51,817 nt of DNA from contig CAZTAO010000035.1 of NCBI GenBank assembly GCA_964611645.1, forward strand, positions 1 to 51,817, in the 5' to 3' direction. This document shows, piece after piece, positions 9,021 through 17,651 of the stretch. The first letter of the stretch is position 1, and the number at the start of each line of letters is the position of its first letter. A program made the position numbers and the translations under genes. A model generated the notes under the pieces. That model had not been told where the DNA came from and did no database searches. It saw nothing but the letters and a program-made list of their open reading frames with translations. Origin of the DNA: CAZTAO01 sp964611645 (lineage in GTDB: Bacteria > Armatimonadota > UBA5829).

Positions 9021-10649
9021 ATGAAGAACGCGAAGATCGCCTATCGCTGCATACTCAACGATGACGGAGATGGTCTCAAACAAATAAAGCCCCCGCATGA
9101 TGTGAACCAACTGGCTGGGATATCGCACAGCCTCACCGGCACGCCTGTTGACTGCCTGTGTCTGTGTGTGGCTGACAATGTCGCCTACTACAATTCGAAG
9201 GCTGTCGAGACCATCTACGACCTTTACGAGAAGCGCAAGGGTATTTCGTGGGTAGGCAATGATCAAGACCTGACGTACACTCTCCACAGGCAGGGGATCG
9301 ATTACATTCCGCTCATGATCGATAACTGCCACAAGGCCGGTATCGACTTCTTCGCAAGCTTCCGGATGAACGACACCCACCTGAAGTCATACCCGGACAG
9401 CCCGTTCGCGCCTGAGTTCTGGAGATCGCACCCCGAGTTCCGAATCTGGGGCGAGACCGATGCAAAATCCTACTATGATGCGGCGATGGATTACTCACAC
9501 AGGGAAGTACGCGAGCCTAAGCTGGCCATGCTGGCCGAGGTCGCGCGCAACTATGCGGTAGACGGTATCGAACTAGATATGTCGCGCACGCCGTACTACT
9601 TCCAGCCGGATGAAGCCTGGGACAATCGCGACATTCTCACGGAGTTCGTGCGACAGGTTCGCGCCCAATTGGATGAGATCGGACGGGATCAGGGTCGGAA
9701 GATCGCTCTGATGGTGAGGACACTGTTCTCCGAGGACAGGCTCCGCCACGGAGGGATGGACCTGCGCACCTGGATTAGCGAAGACCTGCTCGACATACTT
9801 GTGCTGACCGATCTCACCAACACATTCAGGGCAGACTGCGAACCGTGGGTGTCGCTGTGCAAGGAGCGCGGGATACCGCTGTACCCGTCTATCGAGGGCA
9901 CAATTGCCATCGACAAGACCAATTTCTTCAGCCTCACCACCGATCCCAGCGCGCCTCCACACAACTGGACAGTGGCAACCAGGGACAGCCACGGCAACCT
10001 CTTCACCCAAGAACAGGCCAAGTGGCTGAAGGAGTGTGGGTTCGTTGGCACGATACTGGAGAGAGGAATGTCTACAAGGGCCATTGCGCAGAACTACTGC
10101 TCGCAGGATGTGTCCGGCCTGTACCTGTTCAACATGTTCCCAAGGCCAAACGGAGTTCAGCCTCCTCAGACCCTGGTTGAGCTGTTCGACTTCTCCCGCC
10201 GCGACAAACGCTATCACTTCTGGCAGGGCCTTCCCATATATGTGGAGGCGCTCAGGCCTGCCAGGTATCACCAGACAATTGAGTTTCCGGTCTGTGGGGA
10301 AGACATCGGCGATGGTTCGTCGAATGTGACGCTGGGTTTCAGGCAGGTGGCGATCCCGTTCCCCCACGCGGCAAAGTATCGGCAGAAGACTATTCTTCCG
10401 CCAGGCGTGGTCAGGTATACTCTCAATGGAGTGGAAGTCGATGAGAGTTGCATCAGCCGCAGCAAACAGCCCGCCGGGCGCATTCCTTCGGGATTCAAAC
10501 TGAAATCCCACGAACTCATCGAACTCCGGGTTCCCGGCACATCAATGAGAAACGGCGTCAATACTCTTGCATTCAGCATGCCCCATGCACCTACCGACAA
10601 AGACCCCTACGTGTACATCTATGAGTTGGACGTGACAGTTCGTTTCTAG
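9021..10649 (+). CDS. Glycosyl-hydrolase-like TIM barrel protein (GHL10-like)
   Basis: A 542-residue protein with no signal peptide. AGGAG sits 7 bases before the ATG. The N-terminal two-thirds look like a glycosidase-like TIM barrel of the GHL (GH-like 10) kind: HKAGIDFFASFRMND on an early strand, VDGIELDMSRTP (about residues 178-189; Glu and Asp at a strand end are candidate catalytic residues), and IPLYPSIEGT later. The C-terminal part (about 420-542) is beta-rich, ending in YIYELDVTVRF, and resembles an ancillary beta-sandwich. Transcribed 19 bases after the preceding secreted enzyme. Exact family and substrate not recognised; a hydrolase or lyase acting on imported oligosaccharide is inferred. 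Confidence 0.65.
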   Translation: MKNAKIAYRCILNDDGDGLKQIKPPHDVNQLAGISHSLTGTPVDCLCLCVADNVAYYNSKAVETIYDLYEKRKGISWVGNDQDLTYTLHRQGIDYIPLMIDNCHKAGIDFFASFRMNDTHLKSYPDSPFAPEFWRSHPEFRIWGETDAKSYYDAAMDYSHREVREPKLAMLAEVARNYAVDGIELDMSRTPYYFQPDEAWDNRDILTEFVRQVRAQLDEIGRDQGRKIALMVRTLFSEDRLRHGGMDLRTWISEDLLDILVLTDLTNTFRADCEPWVSLCKERGIPLYPSIEGTIAIDKTNFFSLTTDPSAPPHNWTVATRDSHGNLFTQEQAKWLKECGFVGTILERGMSTRAIAQNYCSQDVSGLYLFNMFPRPNGVQPPQTLVELFDFSRRDKRYHFWQGLPIYVEALRPARYHQTIEFPVCGEDIGDGSSNVTLGFRQVAIPFPHAAKYRQKTILPPGVVRYTLNGVEVDESCISRSKQPAGRIPSGFKLKSHELIELRVPGTSMRNGVNTLAFSMPHAPTDKDPYVYIYELDVTVRF

Positions 10650-10701
10650 CTTCCGAAGCTGATATTGCTGAACAAGCGCAACGGGAAAGACGGAGTGTGA
10701 T

Positions 10702-11832
10702 ATGGGACTGAGACTGATCGAAAGTGGGATTGTCGCTGCCAGCGCAAGCGGGGGCGATCTGCAAAGCCTCGCGTTTCCGGGGATATGCGTGCTTCCGAGT
10801 GGCAGATGGATATGCTCTTTAAGGGCCGCGCCGATCAAGTCGGGGACGACCGAGCGGACACTGCTTACCTGGTCCGACGACGAGGGCATATCATGGAACG
10901 AACCGCGCGAGTCGGCGCAACCACCTTTACTCGAGGGAAAAACGGGGCGCTTCCGCTGCGGCTATCTGACCTCGCTGGGCGAAGGCAAAGCGATGGCGGT
11001 TCTGGCGTGGGTCGATGACTCCAACCCCGAACTGCCGTTCTTCAACCCTGAGACCGAGGGAATCCTGGATATGCGTATATGCCTGGCCGTGTCCGACGAT
11101 GAAGGAGGGTCATGGTCTGAAGCACGGGTCGTAGATACCTCCCCGTTCAACTGCCCTACGGCTATTACAGGGCCGGTTATCCAACTGGCAAATGGAGGAC
11201 TCGCGCTTCAATTCGAGATCAACAAGACCTATTATGACACGTCAGTATGGCGGCATTACTCGGTGCTCTTGTTTTCCCGCGACGGCGGCGTCACGTGGCC
11301 GGATCACACAATTGCAAGCAATGATCCAACCAACAGAGTGTTCTATTGGGACCAGAGGCCGGCAAGACTTGCCGATGGCAGGATACTGGATCTCTTTTGG
11401 ACATACGACAATAAATCGGCAGTCTACTCTAATATCCACGCGCGTGAGTCGCTGGACAACGGTCTGAGTTGGTCGGAGATGTGGGACACTGGCGTGCCTG
11501 GGCAGCCATCACAGCCGGTGTCACTTGCCAACGAAGAGTTGGCAATGGCCTACGTCGACAGAAGCGGCGCGCCTGCAATCAAGGTTCGGACAAGCAGTGA
11601 CTGGGGGCGAAGTTGGCCAGAAGGCTCCGAGATACTTGTCTACGAGATGACATCGGAGTCGCAGACTTGCAACAAGGGTTCCATGGAGGACGCGTGGAGT
11701 GAAATGAGCAAGTTCTCAGTGGGGCTTCCCGCGACTGCCACGTGCGTGGATGGGGATATGTTGGTGGTCTACTATTCCGGCCCTGACACCGACCATACGG
11801 ATATCCGCTGGGCTCGCCTCAGTCTGCGGTAG
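10702..11832 (+). CDS. Sialidase-like six-bladed propeller protein (BNR/Asp-box)
   Basis: A 376-residue protein with five Asp-box motifs of the form SxDxGxxW: SDDEGISW, SDDEGGSW, SRDGGVTW, SLDNGLSW and SSDWGRSW, spaced about 45-75 residues apart. This is the mark of the sialidase (GH33-type) propeller. GGAG lies 6 bases before the ATG. No signal peptide, so probably cytoplasmic. Many proteins with this fold in environmental bacteria act on sugars other than sialic acid, and no sialic acid catabolism genes are present here. Exo-glycosidase activity on an unknown acidic or deoxy sugar is therefore more likely than true sialidase. A second propeller of this class is at 19931-21634. Confidence 0.7.
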   Translation: MGLRLIESGIVAASASGGDLQSLAFPGICVLPSGRWICSLRAAPIKSGTTERTLLTWSDDEGISWNEPRESAQPPLLEGKTGRFRCGYLTSLGEGKAMAVLAWVDDSNPELPFFNPETEGILDMRICLAVSDDEGGSWSEARVVDTSPFNCPTAITGPVIQLANGGLALQFEINKTYYDTSVWRHYSVLLFSRDGGVTWPDHTIASNDPTNRVFYWDQRPARLADGRILDLFWTYDNKSAVYSNIHARESLDNGLSWSEMWDTGVPGQPSQPVSLANEELAMAYVDRSGAPAIKVRTSSDWGRSWPEGSEILVYEMTSESQTCNKGSMEDAWSEMSKFSVGLPATATCVDGDMLVVYYSGPDTDHTDIRWARLSLR

Positions 11833-11889
11833 CGCATTACATGATCCGTCTGCTGAAAGGCGATAGGTAGTCGAATAGGAGTATATAAC

Positions 11890-14382
11890 ATGCGAGGTAT
11901 CATAGCTATGGCGTTGGCAGCAGCATTGTCGTGCATCTGCGCAAGCGCGCAGTGCGCACAGATCGACATCACGACCAATTCCCGGATAGCGGTCGACACG
12001 TCCAAGCCCGTCGAACTCAAGGCGGCGCAGGACCTGGGCGACTACATTGAGAGGATTACCGGGCGGAGTGTGCCTGTTGAAAGCGACTCGATCTCTGACG
12101 ATGGCAGGTTCACGATTGCCGTCGGCGACAATTCTCTCACGCAGTCTCTTACCGAAAAGACCCGGAAGATAGACCAGGAAGGCTTCATCATCAAATCCAG
12201 CGCCGGCCAACTGCTCATCAGAGGCAGCGACTCCCGCGCGACCGGCTTTGGAGTGAACTACTTCCTGCGCAAGTACTGTGGCGTCCGATGGTATATGCCG
12301 ATCCCGGGGTCCCTGGGGACGGTTGTGCCGAGGAAGAGTGGCATTTTCATTGGCGAGTTTGCGGATATTCGGGAGCCGGACTTTGTGGTGCGAGCATGGG
12401 GTGGTGGAGTGATGCCGCAGGAGGTTCACGATGAGTGGGATTTCCGCAACCTCGGACAGGGCCGCAGGTACCTGATCCACCACAATATGAACAGAATAAT
12501 GCACCCCAGTCAGTATTACAAAGACCATCCTGAGTATTACGCGTTGGTGGAAGGCAAGCGGGATGACACGGACGACTGGTGGCAGCCCTGCACCTCCAAC
12601 CCCGATGTCATCGAGTTCTTCAGCGACTATGCAATCAAGTACTTCGATGCCAATCCAAAGGCCAAAGTGGTGCCGATGGGGCTTAATGACGGTAAGGCCT
12701 ACTGCGAGTGCGCAAACTGCATCGCGAGCGGCAAGACCGCGTCCGACCGCATCTACGCATTCTACGGCAAGATCGTTAAGCGTACAAGAGAAAAGTACCC
12801 GGACAAGTCGGTCGGAGTGCTGGTCTACGCGAGCGCGGAGACTTTGCCCGAGGGCGTTACCCGTCTGGAAGGCATAGTCGGCGCCCTCCCCTGGGACCGT
12901 ACGAACTGGTTCAACGACAAGATCCGCGAGGAAGACCAGAAGCTCACGAGGAAATGGGCTTCCACGATAGACAAAGTCTATTTCTGGAACTGGTTCCACG
13001 GTCAGTGGTACGTCATGCCGACCCATTATCCGCATACAATCGACAAGGTGGTCAAGTTCGCCAGAGAGTTAGGCAACTGCGACGGAATGTACAGTGAGAC
13101 CTACACCAACGCTTCGCTGGATGGCCCCAAGCTCTGGGTGCTTTCCAGCCTGCTGTGGGATGGTGGCCAGAGCGTGGACGCACTGCTGAACGACTACTGC
13201 CAGGGGATGTTCGGCAAGGGCGGCAGGTGGATGAGGCGGTATTACGACCTGCTGGAAGCTGTCTGGGATCGACAGAACCTCAGGTTCGACAAGGACCTCA
13301 TCAACCGCTGGCGGGGCAATGTCGCGCAGGTAGGTATTTACAGCAGCAGAGATCTGGTGAGACTGCGCAACTACCTCGACCGCGCGGCCCGATCAGCCGA
13401 CACGTCAGACGACAAGGCCCGGGTGGAGATGATGGCGCAGGCTTTTCATCAGTTTGACCTCACCTGGCGGCTTTACGGCAGCGCCAGCAAAGCCTACAGC
13501 CTGGGCAGCATAGACGGCGAAGCGAAAGCAGCGAAAGCCGAGAAGTTGGTCAGCGAGATAATGGAGAGCCAATCCAGACTGACGAAATACCAGGCTGACG
13601 TTATTTCCAAACACGACTATCTCACCACTGCGAAAGGCCAGGTCAGCATATCGTGGCTGCTCAATGAGATCTCCGACTACCGCAGGAAAGCCGGCTCAGC
13701 CGATGCATCAGCTAGTTTCCTCTCCAATCTCAGCGACAGCTATCAGGATTCAGAGGAAGGGAAACTCGCAGCCGGGTTGGCCGGACTGGGAGCGGGTACG
13801 CTGGGCCAGAACCTGGTCACGAACCCTCGCCTCCAGGGAAGTGGATTTGAAGTGAACGGGCTGTCGAGAGTCGACTGGACGCACGACGACCTCTGCCCCG
13901 CAGGCTGGTACCGGTGGCGGGTGGAGAACAGGAAGTGCTTCTTCACCTGGAAAGACGCGGCGGGCGGTCTATTCTCCGGCATCAAAGGCCCGTGCACCAA
14001 TGAATACTACATTCACGTGCTGCCGGTGAAGCCGGGGCAGAGGCTGTTTGTCTCGACTCTGGTCAAGCCTCGCATCCTCAGCGGAAGCGCGAGGGCAGCG
14101 CTGGAGATACAGTACTGGAACGAGGAGAAGTGGTGGACTGAGAAAGACAGCGTCTCCTACAATCTTGGCAAAGGTCCGGCGGCTGACCGGTGGTATAAGC
14201 TGGCGGGGGTAGTACGGGTTCCGGACGACGCGCGGTACATGGTGGTAAGCCTGGCGGCGCTTGGCTTTGCCGAGACTGATTCAGTCCTGTTCGATGACGT
14301 GAGAGTCCAGGGTATGACCGATGTCACTGAGGCAACGAATGCCCCAACTTACCCTACAACACCCCCACCAGCTTCTCGATGA
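11890..14382 (+). CDS. Secreted DUF4838 protein, alpha-glucuronidase-like
   Basis: An 830-residue protein and last gene of the plus operon. AGGAG sits 8 bases before the ATG. Residues 1 to about 22 are a signal peptide ending in an Ala/Cys-rich stretch. Residues about 25-150 look like the N-terminal domain of GH67/GH20-type enzymes (LKAAQDLGDYIERITG and GFGVNYFLRKYCGVRW), followed by the DUF4838 barrel with CECANC (about 278-283), a typical feature of this family. A helical region follows, and residues about 645-810 form a jelly-roll, carbohydrate-binding-like domain ending SVLFDDVRVQG. Its 3' end overlaps the convergent URO-D gene by 29 bp. Likely acts outside the cell on a polysaccharide; linkage unknown. 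Confidence 0.75.
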   Translation: MRGIIAMALAAALSCICASAQCAQIDITTNSRIAVDTSKPVELKAAQDLGDYIERITGRSVPVESDSISDDGRFTIAVGDNSLTQSLTEKTRKIDQEGFIIKSSAGQLLIRGSDSRATGFGVNYFLRKYCGVRWYMPIPGSLGTVVPRKSGIFIGEFADIREPDFVVRAWGGGVMPQEVHDEWDFRNLGQGRRYLIHHNMNRIMHPSQYYKDHPEYYALVEGKRDDTDDWWQPCTSNPDVIEFFSDYAIKYFDANPKAKVVPMGLNDGKAYCECANCIASGKTASDRIYAFYGKIVKRTREKYPDKSVGVLVYASAETLPEGVTRLEGIVGALPWDRTNWFNDKIREEDQKLTRKWASTIDKVYFWNWFHGQWYVMPTHYPHTIDKVVKFARELGNCDGMYSETYTNASLDGPKLWVLSSLLWDGGQSVDALLNDYCQGMFGKGGRWMRRYYDLLEAVWDRQNLRFDKDLINRWRGNVAQVGIYSSRDLVRLRNYLDRAARSADTSDDKARVEMMAQAFHQFDLTWRLYGSASKAYSLGSIDGEAKAAKAEKLVSEIMESQSRLTKYQADVISKHDYLTTAKGQVSISWLLNEISDYRRKAGSADASASFLSNLSDSYQDSEEGKLAAGLAGLGAGTLGQNLVTNPRLQGSGFEVNGLSRVDWTHDDLCPAGWYRWRVENRKCFFTWKDAAGGLFSGIKGPCTNEYYIHVLPVKPGQRLFVSTLVKPRILSGSARAALEIQYWNEEKWWTEKDSVSYNLGKGPAADRWYKLAGVVRVPDDARYMVVSLAALGFAETDSVLFDDVRVQGMTDVTEATNAPTYPTTPPPASR

Positions 14383-15424
14383 AGTAGCAGTAGTCTCCGA
14401 ATGAGATGTCGGATGAGATGGAGTGGTCGATGGATGGGAGATAGCCGCCATCTTCGATTACCGGGCGGTTGCGCTCGATCTCTGCGTCTATAGCTGCCCT
14501 GCCTTTGGCTATCTCTCGCTTGTCGATGCCGCCAGTCATCCTCAGGTCTCGACCGAAGCTCTTTCGCAGTTCCACCGGCGCCATCGACGCGGCAACTTCA
14601 CACGGGGCGACTATGTTTATGCCAAGGTCCAGGTAGTCGGGGATGAGTTCGCGGAGGTCGCCGTCGCTGTCCATCCAGCCGAACTCGACCCCGATGGAAT
14701 GTGCCAAATCCATCGCGCGCTTGTATCTGGGGTAGATAAGCTTCCTGAACATTGCGGGTGACATCAGCGTGCCTGTTTTGAACGCGATGTCTTCGCCGCA
14801 GCCGATTGCGTCTATCTGTCCCAGCTTGGAGGCGCGGCTGATGCCTTCCATCACCACGGTGCAGTAGCGTTCGAATAGCTCCTCCACCAGGTCGGGGGCA
14901 TCGTGCAGGAGGTAGCTTGCCTGTTCTACTCCGGCAATCGATCGCAGTGTCCAGTAGTAGCAGCCGCCATCGATCAGGACAACTGCCCCGGACTCCTGCG
15001 CCAGCCTTACATTCTCCTCCCAGTCATGGGGGAAACGCGCGTCCAGGTCAGAGACATCATAGTGCTCGTCGAGGAATACCCGCAAGTCGTCGGCGGAGTT
15101 CACGGGAAACGATACCCATTCCGGAAGCGAGGTGTGGCTCTTGAAGCCCCTTGTCGTGCGGCCGTACTCATCAAGCGCTGTGACGAAATCGCCGTCTTCG
15201 GAGATGATCCGTTCTTCGATGACTGGATAGAGGGCGGTGTTACAACTTATGTTGCGGACCTCGTACGATCTCAGACCCAAAAGCTCGTGAACGTCTGACC
15301 CCCTAGGCAGCCCTTCTCCATACCAACGCTCCAGCGTGTCGTACCAAGGCTTGACAAGATGCAGCGGCGGCTTGTCCACCGGCTCATATCGCATAGCCGA
15401 AAGGACTCTCTGGCGATCATTCAT
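14354..15424 (-). CDS. URO-D-fold protein, DxD variant, last gene of the minus operon
   Basis: A 356-residue paralogue of the protein at 5470-6540, with the same length and order of motifs: NDRQRVLSAMRYEPVDKPP at the start, GEDIAFKTGTLMSP in the middle, WMDSDGDLRELIP (Asp in place of the metal-binding His/Cys) and GGIDKREIAKG near the end. AAGGAAGGG precedes the ATG by about 11 bases. It is separated from the GH35-like gene by 106 bases holding two hairpins. Cytoplasmic; function unknown. Each glycosidase operon thus has its own DxD-type copy. Confidence 0.75.
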   Translation of the reverse strand: MNDRQRVLSAMRYEPVDKPPLHLVKPWYDTLERWYGEGLPRGSDVHELLGLRSYEVRNISCNTALYPVIEERIISEDGDFVTALDEYGRTTRGFKSHTSLPEWVSFPVNSADDLRVFLDEHYDVSDLDARFPHDWEENVRLAQESGAVVLIDGGCYYWTLRSIAGVEQASYLLHDAPDLVEELFERYCTVVMEGISRASKLGQIDAIGCGEDIAFKTGTLMSPAMFRKLIYPRYKRAMDLAHSIGVEFGWMDSDGDLRELIPDYLDLGINIVAPCEVAASMAPVELRKSFGRDLRMTGGIDKREIAKGRAAIDAEIERNRPVIEDGGYLPSIDHSISSDISFGDYCYFIEKLVGVL

Positions 15425-15445
15425 TGTCTTGGGAACCCTTCCTTA

Positions 15446-15514
15446 TGCGTCGGGCTGCTTTTTCCCCCGACGCAGTTCCGCACATTGCTTCGGCGGAAAA
15501 AGCGTGCCGAAGCA
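15446..15514. repeat. Inverted pair of hairpin repeats (REPIN-like) with complementary loops
   Basis: Copy 1 (15446-15474) is TGCGTCGGG, an 11-base loop, then CCCGACGCA. Copy 2 (15486-15514), read on the opposite strand, is TGCTTCGGC, an 11-base loop, then GCCGAAGCA. Both stems are 9 perfect base pairs. The copies differ at two stem positions, and both differences are compensated (G-C against T-A, G-C against C-G). The loops share GCTTTTTCC, which appears as GGAAAAAGC in the second copy on the same strand, so the two loops could pair with each other. The pair lies between two genes of one operon, where it could set mRNA processing or partial termination. Confidence 0.6.
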
Positions 15515-15530
15515 TAGGGGGATCGCGCGC

Positions 15531-17651
15531 TTATGGCAAACCGATCCTGATAACAACAATCTCGTGCCCGCCCACACGGACGAACGTGCAACCGGACTCG
15601 GCAACCGGGTATCTCTCACCGGATTCGACATCCTCAACAGTCGTCACATCGGGGTAGATCGCTCGATCGAACCACAATTCCGCCGCTACGGCTTGGTTGT
15701 TGCGGTTTATGATAAATGCGTACTCTTCCGAACCGCCACCCCAGAAGGTAACCGCTGTCCCCGCTGTCTTGGTCGACACTTTGAACGAACATCCTGTGAT
15801 CTTCGGAATCGCTCCTACGATGCCCTGCCACGGAGCCATACCCAGCACGACCACCTTGCCCTTCCCAAAAGGCATAGCGAAACCAAGACGTACCGACTCC
15901 CTCGGCAAACCGCCGCTAAGCAGCTTGGCGCTTTCGGCTGCATCGTGCTTCCCGGTCAGGCCATAGATCGGCGTTGACACTTGGGGAACCTGGCCAAAGT
16001 AAAGCGTTTGAATCCTGCCTGAATGGCCGCCGCTGGGAACGGTATATGCTCCGCCATCCCACATAACCGTGAACGGGCTAGGTATCGGCCTCTGGCCATC
16101 CGGCATCGGCAGGCCGAACGGGTTGATGCAGTTGCCTGCCCGGCCCCGCATTGGGAACTCGTTGAAGCAGACCAGAGTGCTGCCAGCTTCAACCGCCGCG
16201 CGCAGGTTTTCCGCTTCGTCCGATTCGATGATGCCGGAGCCACCGTAGAGTATCAGCGGGCACTTCGGTTTTGAGTATTGGCAGTCGACGGTTTCAAAGT
16301 CAACTCCGCTGGCAGTCAAAGCGTCCCAAAGGTTCTGCCAGTTGCCTGAATCGGTGGCACGCTGGCGGCGGTTTGTCACCAGCGAAACTGCGGGCGCGCG
16401 TTCCAGCTTGTGAAGCCCTATTTTGTGCACCAAATCCATGGTCTTCTTGCAGACGGCGAAATGAGCCGTGGCCTCGCCTATGGTGTTGATGGCACTGTGG
16501 CACCAGTTGTCACGAGCAGCCAGCATATACCAGTTCCAACCCTTCGCGCCGTTGGCGATGAATGCCCGGTGGATGAAAGCGGTGGCGTGGGGTGTGAGGA
16601 CCTTCTCCGTGACAGTGCTGCCCTCCCAGAACCCACATCCAAGCTCGGGGAAGTAACCCCAGCCATTGTTGTCCACGGCAACCTTAAGGCCTTCCATACA
16701 GTAGTCCCAGTCCTTGCCCTGCGGTGACCACGGAGACGACTCGAAGTACGCGGACGGATACATATCGATTCCGCCGAAGTCCGCAACATTCTTGGCATCG
16801 TGCAAGTTATGAGAGTAAGAACCCCAGGTGTTGGTAAAGAAGGGAACGTCGATCCCAGCCTTGCGATACTCCTCGCTGACCCATCGAACAATCTCCCTGC
16901 TGTGCCATTCCACGAAAGCCAGCGAATCGAGAATCCGGTTCTCATACACTGGGTCGGTCAGCAGCCTGCTGTTTTCGGGCGCGGTGCGGCGGTTGATTCC
17001 AGTTTCCTCCCAATACAGATAGACCGTGGAGAAATCTTTGTGGTCGGTGCGCCAGGCTGCGTTGAGGCGGCTGATATCGCTACCGTAGCGCTCGGTTATC
17101 CAATCCTTGAACATCCCGTGCTGCTGGTAGCCTCCAAGCTCGCTGCCTCTGTGCGCGAGGTCCGGGTACGGCTCGTTATCCGCTTGAATAGCTATTACGT
17201 GGCCACCGCGAGTCGCCTGAAAAGGCGCTATCGCTCCGCCCACCGCTCGTATCCACGGAATAGACAGTTCCTTGAATCGCGGGTCCACGCGGTCGTAGCG
17301 GTCGGCTTCTTCGCTTGGCCCACCCCATGCCCATTCGGCGTTGATGGTTGGCCCAGGCTTGAGCAGCACCTTGAACCCCATATCGCGAGTCATCTCCAGA
17401 AAGCCGACAAGATCCCGTTCGGCGGTGGTTTCTCCAGTGAAATCGAAGTGTCCGGGAGCTGCCTCGTGGAAGTTCCAGGCGATGTAAGAAGAAACAACCG
17501 GCAGCCCCATCTCGCGCATGCTTTCCAATACCTTGGGCCAGTATTCCCTCTGCACCCGCCAGAAATGGAACTCTCCGCTCCAAAGGGGGACAATCTCATC
17601 GCCGATCTGTATCCGTCCGCTCCGGACCATCAGTTTGGTCTTGTTGCTCAT
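15531..17651 (-). CDS. GH35-type beta-galactosidase-like glycosidase
   Basis: A 706-residue protein. The N-terminal part matches the GH35 pattern: WSGEFHFWRVQREYWPKVL, then MREMGLPVVSSYIAWNFHE and GHFDFTGE. The acid/base is expected in AIQADNEPY (about residue 157), and a second Glu in YFPELGCGFW (about 335) fits the nucleophile strand. The C-terminal third holds a Rossmann-like glutaminase-type segment and a beta domain. No signal peptide, so probably cytoplasmic. Its ATG overlaps the stop of the upstream DUF4091 gene (ATGA), with GGAG 5 bases upstream, so the two are translationally coupled. Galactosidase specificity is not proven; the distance from classic GH35 (QADNE in place of QIENE) leaves the substrate open. 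Confidence 0.7.
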   Translation of the reverse strand: MSNKTKLMVRSGRIQIGDEIVPLWSGEFHFWRVQREYWPKVLESMREMGLPVVSSYIAWNFHEAAPGHFDFTGETTAERDLVGFLEMTRDMGFKVLLKPGPTINAEWAWGGPSEEADRYDRVDPRFKELSIPWIRAVGGAIAPFQATRGGHVIAIQADNEPYPDLAHRGSELGGYQQHGMFKDWITERYGSDISRLNAAWRTDHKDFSTVYLYWEETGINRRTAPENSRLLTDPVYENRILDSLAFVEWHSREIVRWVSEEYRKAGIDVPFFTNTWGSYSHNLHDAKNVADFGGIDMYPSAYFESSPWSPQGKDWDYCMEGLKVAVDNNGWGYFPELGCGFWEGSTVTEKVLTPHATAFIHRAFIANGAKGWNWYMLAARDNWCHSAINTIGEATAHFAVCKKTMDLVHKIGLHKLERAPAVSLVTNRRQRATDSGNWQNLWDALTASGVDFETVDCQYSKPKCPLILYGGSGIIESDEAENLRAAVEAGSTLVCFNEFPMRGRAGNCINPFGLPMPDGQRPIPSPFTVMWDGGAYTVPSGGHSGRIQTLYFGQVPQVSTPIYGLTGKHDAAESAKLLSGGLPRESVRLGFAMPFGKGKVVVLGMAPWQGIVGAIPKITGCSFKVSTKTAGTAVTFWGGGSEEYAFIINRNNQAVAAELWFDRAIYPDVTTVEDVESGERYPVAESGCTFVRVGGHEIVVIRIGLP

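Noticed and set aside
10702..11832. Sialic acid utilisation locus based on the two sialidase-like proteins
   Set aside because: No nanA, nanK, nanE or transporter genes occur in the window, and Asp-box propellers act on many other sugars.
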